The notes beneath the pieces were generated by a model. That model was not told the DNA's origin and did not search any database. It was given only the letters and a program-made list of their open reading frames with translations. This document shows positions 58,545 through 64,000 of a stretch of 64,000 bases of DNA, one piece after another. Each line of letters opens with the position of its first letter. Position 1 is the stretch's first letter. Both the position numbers and the translations under genes were made by a program. This DNA is from JBAXTZ01 sp041666525 (lineage in GTDB: Bacteria; Bacillota; Negativicutes; JBAXTZ01), in the NCBI GenBank assembly GCA_041666525.1, contig JBAYGT010000003.1:62001-126000 (forward strand), in the 5' to 3' direction.

Positions 58545-59927
58545 ATGACAATTCATGATATAGTTGGTGAAATCAAAAAAAAATATAACAAAAAAAATGC
58601 ATTTAGCGAGTTTTCGGCGGCGGACAAACAAAAGTATTGCCGAGCGCTGATTTTTCCGTTTATTGATATGCCAGAGCTCGTCAGGGATCGCGTCGAAATG
58701 CATATTGCTGCGCTATTGCGCCAGCGTGAAATTTTTATTGATTCAGAGATGTTGCGAAACCAGATAACCACAAACTTGACCGCTGCGGAAGTCGAAGAAG
58801 CGTTATTGTTAATTATTGAAACTAACGTTGTTGATGATTATCAAACAGACTTGGCTGTTTTGAAACGCGAAATTCCAAGCGAAGTTATGGCGCTGGATGT
58901 GATTGATGATATTCTCGCAACCTTAATCAAAGTCAGAATTGAGGAAGAACCCGTTCGCGAAAAGCCGGAAAAAAGTCCGATACTAGTCGAAGCTGAACAA
59001 AAAGATTACTTCTTTTTGAGTAGTAAGGAAATGTTGTTGGGCAAAGAACAATGGGCGACGTGTTTTGCTCTTGCGCATGATAGTGCCGAGCTGGCGTTTG
59101 CCGTGTACAACGGCGAAATATTTCTTTGGAATCGTGAAACTGCCGTATCCAGAAGAATTGCCGCCAGCAACAGATCGTTGTTGAGTGTGGTGTTTTCGCC
59201 AACCGGTGATGTTATTGCGGCTGGTGGTGAAGGCGGAACGCTGTTTTTTTATTCACTGGAAAACGGTGAATTGCTTTATCAGATTGATACAGGATTGGAT
59301 ACAATTTATAGCGTGGTATATTCACATAGTGGCTTGCAGCTGGCTGCAGGAGGACGCGGTGGTAGCGTGCGTATGTTTACTGTTAAATCTGGCTTGCCTG
59401 TGAAAGATGCTTATTGCACCGATATATATATTCAGCGCAATTTTTGTTGGAAGCTGTGTTTTTCAGAAGATGACAAATATCTGTTTATCGGAGGGGCTAG
59501 TGGTGAGTTGGTGCGTTACGAACCGGTTTTAGATGCACAAAACTATCTTAATTACGAATATTTTGAGCATATTTACGCGCTGGCCGTGATTCAAGGAAAA
59601 TTGATGCTTAACGGTAATAGCGGCGAACTTCTTGTAAAGTCGGTTGTAACGGGAAAAACACAGCTGGCACGCTCATATCATGGCAGAATAATTGTTGGTA
59701 TTGCGGTATCTTGTGATCAAAAATATATAGCGACAGCTGATTATTCTGGTAGTATCTGTATTTGGAACGCGTCTGACGTGGAGTTGCGCCAAGTGCTAAA
59801 TTTGAATGAAGGCACATTGGTGCAAATTGATTTTGATGTATTTAGCAATGAACTGATTTTGCTGTATAAAAATGGAAAAGTTAAGTTTTTGGATCTTGAC
59901 GCTGAAGAATGGCATAAGGTCCGGTGA
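58545..59927 (+). CDS. WD40-repeat protein in the polysaccharide operon
   Basis: This 460-residue protein has a charged, helical N-terminal region of about 150 residues, then about seven WD40-like blades, e.g. LLSVVFSPTGDVIAAGGEGGTLFFYSL, IYSVVYSHSGLQLAAGGRGG and IVGIAVSCDQKYIATADYSG, each with a Gly-rich turn and an Asp/Ser-Gly strand. There is no signal peptide or membrane helix, so it is cytoplasmic. WD40 propellers are scaffolds; a role in organising the assembly machinery is inference. Its stop overlaps the polymerase start (GTGA). Confidence 0.8.
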   Translation: MTIHDIVGEIKKKYNKKNAFSEFSAADKQKYCRALIFPFIDMPELVRDRVEMHIAALLRQREIFIDSEMLRNQITTNLTAAEVEEALLLIIETNVVDDYQTDLAVLKREIPSEVMALDVIDDILATLIKVRIEEEPVREKPEKSPILVEAEQKDYFFLSSKEMLLGKEQWATCFALAHDSAELAFAVYNGEIFLWNRETAVSRRIAASNRSLLSVVFSPTGDVIAAGGEGGTLFFYSLENGELLYQIDTGLDTIYSVVYSHSGLQLAAGGRGGSVRMFTVKSGLPVKDAYCTDIYIQRNFCWKLCFSEDDKYLFIGGASGELVRYEPVLDAQNYLNYEYFEHIYALAVIQGKLMLNGNSGELLVKSVVTGKTQLARSYHGRIIVGIAVSCDQKYIATADYSGSICIWNASDVELRQVLNLNEGTLVQIDFDVFSNELILLYKNGKVKFLDLDAEEWHKVR

Positions 59928-61213
59928 TCGGAGTGTTATATTTAGCTTTTGCGGCTGCGCATTTTGCTCTCATGGGGCTTACTTATGTGGTTTTTGACGA
60001 TTATTTACATCCGGCGGTTGTTTGGTCGGCGATGTGGGGGATATCGTTACTGGTGCTGGCTGCAGTACAGGAGATGTACACAATAATTGTCACTTCAGCA
60101 GCGCTGTGTATGTTTTTGTACGGAACAGTTTTTTTGGTTTTGGGAAGCTATCTTGCCCAAAAGGTTTTAAACCGTTATGAATGGAACGTTTTAACCGAAA
60201 GTCAATTAAATCTCAAACGTTTGGATATAATAATCACCGCGTTGGTAGTGATTATTATAATCGGGTTTCCTTTTTTTTATGATACCGTTGTGCAATGGGC
60301 GCAATCGCAAGGCGAAGAATTTCAGATGTCGGATCCGGATGCATTTGCCAAAATCCGTAACGGTTTCTTGGCGAGCGAGACGGAAAATGCCCAAAATTTA
60401 AGTTTTGCCTATAATCTGGAACCGATTTCTATTATTGTTGCGTTGATGGCCATGGTGCATACTTCAGGGCATTGGTGGCGCGGAGCGCGTGCTATTGTTG
60501 CTTTGGCAACTACGTTAGGATACAATTTTTTGACCGGAGGCCGGTCGGGTGCCATGTTTATTCTCGTTTCAGCAATGTATATGAAATTGATTACCTCAAA
60601 GAAAATTCCGATAAAATTTATAGCTATTATGCTGGCAATTATGTTTTTTTTCTTTGCGGCAATCGACATCGTGCTTCAAAAAGGTACTACTGACCGGGAT
60701 AAGACACTAGCTGAAAATCTTCCCAGCATTGTGCGCAGTTTTTCCGACTATTATATTAGCGGACTTTTGGCGTTTAGTGATTATTTTGAGCACCCGGAGC
60801 GATTTGAACCTAATTGGCATATTGATTTTATTTTCCGTAATGCGCTGATAAAACTTGGATTTGATTTACCCGTGGTATCGCAACACCAACAGTTTATCAA
60901 TATTAGCGAGCGTGGCGATACTAACGTTTATACAATATATTATTGTTATTATCCAGATTATGGGTGGATCGGTACCGCTATATTGATGACATTGGACGGA
61001 GTGGTGCTGACCTGGTTATTTGTTAACGCACGAAAAGGCAGCTGCTTTTCGTTGGTATTACTTAGCTTTCTGATGCGGGGAGTGGTTTTCAGCGTGTATA
61101 CAGAAAGTTTTTGGCGAAACTTGAATTTTCTCGGTAAAACAGCAGTGCTGGCAATTATTGTCTATCAATTTTCCAAAGAGCGAAATAATGGAACGGAAAT
61201 AGAAAAAATATGA
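59924..61213 (+). CDS. oligosaccharide repeat-unit polymerase (Wzy-like)
   Basis: This 429-residue protein has about ten to twelve membrane helices, a large loop near residues 120-155, and a FLTGGRSGAMF segment as in O-antigen polymerase-like proteins (oligosaccharide repeat-unit polymerase family). It would join repeat units at the outer face of the inner membrane. The GTG start at 59924 overlaps the WD40 gene by four bases, and the stop overlaps the next gene (ATGA), so the three genes are translationally coupled. Confidence 0.8.
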   Translation: MIGVLYLAFAAAHFALMGLTYVVFDDYLHPAVVWSAMWGISLLVLAAVQEMYTIIVTSAALCMFLYGTVFLVLGSYLAQKVLNRYEWNVLTESQLNLKRLDIIITALVVIIIIGFPFFYDTVVQWAQSQGEEFQMSDPDAFAKIRNGFLASETENAQNLSFAYNLEPISIIVALMAMVHTSGHWWRGARAIVALATTLGYNFLTGGRSGAMFILVSAMYMKLITSKKIPIKFIAIMLAIMFFFFAAIDIVLQKGTTDRDKTLAENLPSIVRSFSDYYISGLLAFSDYFEHPERFEPNWHIDFIFRNALIKLGFDLPVVSQHQQFINISERGDTNVYTIYYCYYPDYGWIGTAILMTLDGVVLTWLFVNARKGSCFSLVLLSFLMRGVVFSVYTESFWRNLNFLGKTAVLAIIVYQFSKERNNGTEIEKI

Positions 61214-63267
61214 AACTTAAACGAACATTTGATTTTATCAGTATAAAAGCAGTATTTGTTTTTCATCAAAAGACCATTATTTATGCCAGTATTATCGGAT
61301 TGCTCTGTGCGGTTGCCGTGACACTATACACAGATCCGGTTTACGAAGCGAACGGTTATATTCGTTTAACGACAGAAAAAAACCTGATTAATTCCATTTA
61401 TGCAGCGATTGGACAGGACGCCAACGTGAAGCAGCTTCAGGGAACATATGCAGAGACACTGAAATCCCATTTAGTTATTGATCCGCTGATTGAAAAAATT
61501 GCCAAGGAATTACCGGAGAAATATAAAAAAATTGACTATAAAGAATTTACAAAAAAAATAAGCGTCACTCCGCTTAAAGATACAGAATTGATTAAAATCA
61601 CCGGGCGGAGCGACAATCAAAAAGATGCGGCCACGTTTACGAACCTGTTGCTAAACGGGTTTTACCAAACTATGAGTGATTATCAGCGAAAGAACAGAAC
61701 CGTTATCAGGGAATTCATTGGAAAGCTAGTTGAAGATAACAACAAAAAAATGAATGAGTACGCGAAAACTCTTGTCGAGTTTGAAACAAGTAAACAGACA
61801 TTGGATTTTGCTGAAGAATACAAACTTTTTGCAAAAAACCAGATGGACTTGAACGGTGAAATCGACAGGAGTGTAAACCAGGTAGCAGAGTATGTGAGCA
61901 AATTAGGCAGTATTAATAATTCGCTTAGCTACGGAACCATGGTCAGAGTCGGAGACAATCCGGTACTTTTGCAATATCGGACGAATTTAATCAGTGTCGA
62001 AAATGAAATTGCGCAGTTGCGGGAGCAATATACCGAGAAATTTCCCCAACTAAAATCGTTAATAGCGTTACGTGACGAAATCCGCGAGAAAATTGACCGG
62101 GAGGAAGCACGGATAGCTAGCGGCGAGGCGTTGTCTACTAATCCGCTACATACGCCTCTGCTTCAAGAAAAATTCGCTACAGAAGCTGATCTTGCCGGTG
62201 AAAACGCTAAATTAGAGTCATTGAATAGCAGAAGCAAGTTGTATGAGCTGGCAATGAAAAAACTTCCGAAACTACAGCTTGAGTTTAATCAGAAACAGGC
62301 TGATTATCATAAGTATGTCGAGTTAAACAAATTGCTTACGCAAAAATATCAGGAAGCTCAAATCGATGAAGCGGCAACGAAGGTTGATTTCGACATCATG
62401 GGTAATGCAATAGCGGATGATTTGCCAATATCGCCAAACAAAACATTCAACTTAATTGGTGGTTTGATGCTTGGATTTATTTTTGGTGTAAGTTGGGCAT
62501 TTCTTCGCGAAGTATTTGATCCGGTTATCAGAAAAAAAGAAGATATACCAGTGCTTATGTCCATTCCGCTATTAGCGGTAAATAAATACTATTTAAATAA
62601 ACACGGACGATTATATAGGTTATTGGACAAACTTGGTTTGTTCAATAAAATCCGCCACCGCATGGAATTAGCGCCTAAAACCGGAGAGCTGCAAACTGTT
62701 GAAAGCAAGGTTCTGACGCAGATTCAGAAAGAAATTCAAAATAAGACAGTAGCTGTTGTCAGTTTTGATACTAACCGGAATATTGAGTTCGCCGCCAATC
62801 TTGCTGAAATAGCGGCGAAATCCGGCGAACGAACGTTGATTATCGATTGCGATTATGTAAATTCGTCGCTTGATAAAATATACGGAGTAAAAAACATCGG
62901 ATTTGTTGATCTTTTGCAAGTTGACGATGATCCCGGAAAATATGTTGTGCGCACTTCGATAGAAGACCTCTATATTTTGCCAAGTGGTGTGGTTACTGAT
63001 GTTAAACGAATAACCGCAGTGTTGAATAATTTTCGAACAGTCGAAACTTTATTTGACAGAATCAGCAAATTAGCGGACAGGATTATTATTGTATTGCCTA
63101 GGATGATTACCGGTGCTGAGCGCGTTTCGTTTCTACAAAGCGCCGGAATGATGATTGTTACGACTGAGGTTAATTGTACTAAAGTTTTGCATGCTTTGAT
63201 GTGTTTGGATGAAATTTCGAAGCATTCGCAGTGTCCAATAGGTGCTGTATTATATGAAAAGGGATGA
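61210..63267 (+). CDS. chain-length determinant (Wzz/Wzc-like) with degenerate kinase domain
   Basis: This 685-residue protein has two membrane helices flanking a large periplasmic region (helix 1 near 20-40, helix 2 near 412-432). It has a Wzz-type start, long coiled coils (about 160-400) and a cytoplasmic C-terminal domain related to BY-kinases. In that domain the Walker A loop is lost: the VAVVSFDTNRNIE segment has no Gly-Lys-Ser/Thr. The A' motif reads LIIDCDYVNSS, the B strand reads IIIVLPRM, and no Tyr-rich tail is present. It therefore likely sets chain length as a pseudokinase. It overlaps wzy (ATGA). Confidence 0.85.
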   Translation: MKLKRTFDFISIKAVFVFHQKTIIYASIIGLLCAVAVTLYTDPVYEANGYIRLTTEKNLINSIYAAIGQDANVKQLQGTYAETLKSHLVIDPLIEKIAKELPEKYKKIDYKEFTKKISVTPLKDTELIKITGRSDNQKDAATFTNLLLNGFYQTMSDYQRKNRTVIREFIGKLVEDNNKKMNEYAKTLVEFETSKQTLDFAEEYKLFAKNQMDLNGEIDRSVNQVAEYVSKLGSINNSLSYGTMVRVGDNPVLLQYRTNLISVENEIAQLREQYTEKFPQLKSLIALRDEIREKIDREEARIASGEALSTNPLHTPLLQEKFATEADLAGENAKLESLNSRSKLYELAMKKLPKLQLEFNQKQADYHKYVELNKLLTQKYQEAQIDEAATKVDFDIMGNAIADDLPISPNKTFNLIGGLMLGFIFGVSWAFLREVFDPVIRKKEDIPVLMSIPLLAVNKYYLNKHGRLYRLLDKLGLFNKIRHRMELAPKTGELQTVESKVLTQIQKEIQNKTVAVVSFDTNRNIEFAANLAEIAAKSGERTLIIDCDYVNSSLDKIYGVKNIGFVDLLQVDDDPGKYVVRTSIEDLYILPSGVVTDVKRITAVLNNFRTVETLFDRISKLADRIIIVLPRMITGAERVSFLQSAGMMIVTTEVNCTKVLHALMCLDEISKHSQCPIGAVLYEKG

Positions 63268-63314
63268 CGTGTAAGGCGGAGACATTGTTTTTTATGATTT
63301 AGAGTTTCGCTGTG

Positions 63315-63361
63315 CCAGTTGCATTGCATTGCAAAATTTGCAATTGGATACGAGTTTTTTT
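63315..63361 (+). terminator. possible terminator after the chain-length gene
   Basis: CCAGTTGCA pairs with TGCAATTGG (one G-T) around a 15-base loop. A T7 run follows, but only after a seven-base gap. Confidence 0.35.
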
Positions 63362-63421
63362 AGTCAGCTGATGCAGTAAAATTATGTAAGTAGAAGGATT
63401 TATTTAAGTGATAGGTGAATT

Positions 63422-64000
63422 GTGAATATAATTAAAGCTAAAAATGCTTTTTCTCAAAATTCCGGACGTGCTGAAAAGACACTCGAGTATACGCGGATAA
63501 TAAGTTTGCTCACCAGTAAAAATGGTGTGCGGACGGATAATCTGTTGCTGTCTTTGGTACATGGGTTGGATTATGCCGAGTTTGGCACAGCGCGATATGG
63601 AGAATTGGTTGACAAGGTTGTCCGAAGGTTGTCAAAAGATTTGCAGCATTTGATGCCTGAATTTAGTCGCGGCAGCATCGTATTAGTTGGTGCCAGTGAA
63701 AATTTTTCGCTGGCTTTGGCAGGGAAAATATCTGGCTGTAATTTGACCGGAGTGCTTTCGGACGGCAATTTTGCCATGAGTCATCTGATAACCTGCGGCC
63801 GAGCTGACGAAACCGGTTTTTTCAACAGACGTGGCAGTTATAGCGCGTTGACGACACAAATGGCTAAGTCCCTGTTCAACGGCGATGATGTTCAATATCG
63901 GTCGGCGATATTGGCAAACATGGATTGGTTGGTAACGAAAAAATCACATGAGTTTTTCAATCAACATAAGTTGATCATTGCCGGACAAAGCCTAAAAATG
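63422..64000 (+). CDS. unidentified protein, runs off the right edge (partial)
   Basis: From GTG 63422, after an AGGTGA site, the frame stays open to the end of the window (193 codons). The N-terminus is basic and polar with no signal peptide. A segment reading IVLVGASENFSLALAGKISG suggests a Rossmann-type or alpha/beta fold (residues about 82-101). I do not recognise the family. Because it is open at the window edge, the C-terminal half is missing. It may continue the polysaccharide locus or start a new unit after the possible terminator. Confidence 0.7.
   Translation, partial: MNIIKAKNAFSQNSGRAEKTLEYTRIISLLTSKNGVRTDNLLLSLVHGLDYAEFGTARYGELVDKVVRRLSKDLQHLMPEFSRGSIVLVGASENFSLALAGKISGCNLTGVLSDGNFAMSHLITCGRADETGFFNRRGSYSALTTQMAKSLFNGDDVQYRSAILANMDWLVTKKSHEFFNQHKLIIAGQSLKM

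Noticed and set aside
1..64000. CRISPR arrays, tRNA or rRNA genes, insertion sequences
   Set aside because: No regularly spaced direct repeats, cloverleaf-like sequences, rRNA signatures or transposase genes were seen on reading both strands; short elements could be missed by eye.

Overview
The window looks like a chromosomal segment of a diderm Firmicute, most likely a Negativicutes member. This is inference, with no phylogeny run. The Firmicutes side is a division cluster in which ftsQ is followed by a DUF881 gene, a small-basic-protein gene and ftsZ, plus TSCPD, C_GCAxxG_C_C, DUF975 and cellobiose-type PTS genes. The outer-membrane side is two inverse autotransporters, a MetA-like beta-barrel, and a polysaccharide locus with UDP-glucose dehydrogenase, a sugar-phosphate transferase, a flippase, a polymerase and a chain-length protein.

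Layout. 0-6.5 kb: small metabolic, transport and envelope genes (alpha/beta hydrolase, orphan HPr-kinase-like protein, EamA exporter, PHP phosphoesterase, hemolysin III). 6.6-15 kb: a LytS/LytTR-type two-component pair, then a putative small RNA with a (CT)11 tract, an inverse autotransporter with about six tandem repeats, and two secreted cysteine peptidases (calpain-like and NlpC/P60-like). The sRNA promoter and the promoter of the peptidase group share a nearly identical direct-repeat operator with identical spacing to the -10, so they look like one regulon. 15.3-22.2 kb: a GC-richer RiPP-type cluster with an ABC exporter, a nucleotidyltransferase, a PqqD-like recognition protein, two radical SAM/SPASM enzymes, a Cys-periodic precursor peptide, an S26-type peptidase and an HprK-like kinase. 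22.4-24.6 kb: a sugar MFS transporter and a DUF975 protein. 24.6-37.4 kb: the mraZ-rsmH-ftsL-murE-murF-mraY-murD-murG-murC-ftsQ-DUF881-sbp-ftsZ cluster, with MraZ boxes over its promoter and without PBP, ftsW, murB, ddl or ftsA. 37.4-45.8 kb: PTS EIIC, tyrS, two tandem ATP-grasp ligases with an esterase, a sugar-binding protein, trmL and an endonuclease IV-like protein. 45.8-64 kb: surface-polysaccharide genes on both strands, interrupted by a second, larger inverse autotransporter with about ten Ig-like repeats. A gene runs off the right edge.

The strongest candidate for an undescribed system is the RiPP cluster. Its 73-residue precursor has a lasso-type leader motif (YxxPxLxxxG), five CxxG modules at 11-12-residue spacing, and a C-terminal Ser that fits the neighbouring HprK-like kinase. 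The second candidate is the shared operator with the CU-repeat small RNA upstream of the adhesin. No rRNA, tRNA, CRISPR array or insertion sequence was seen.
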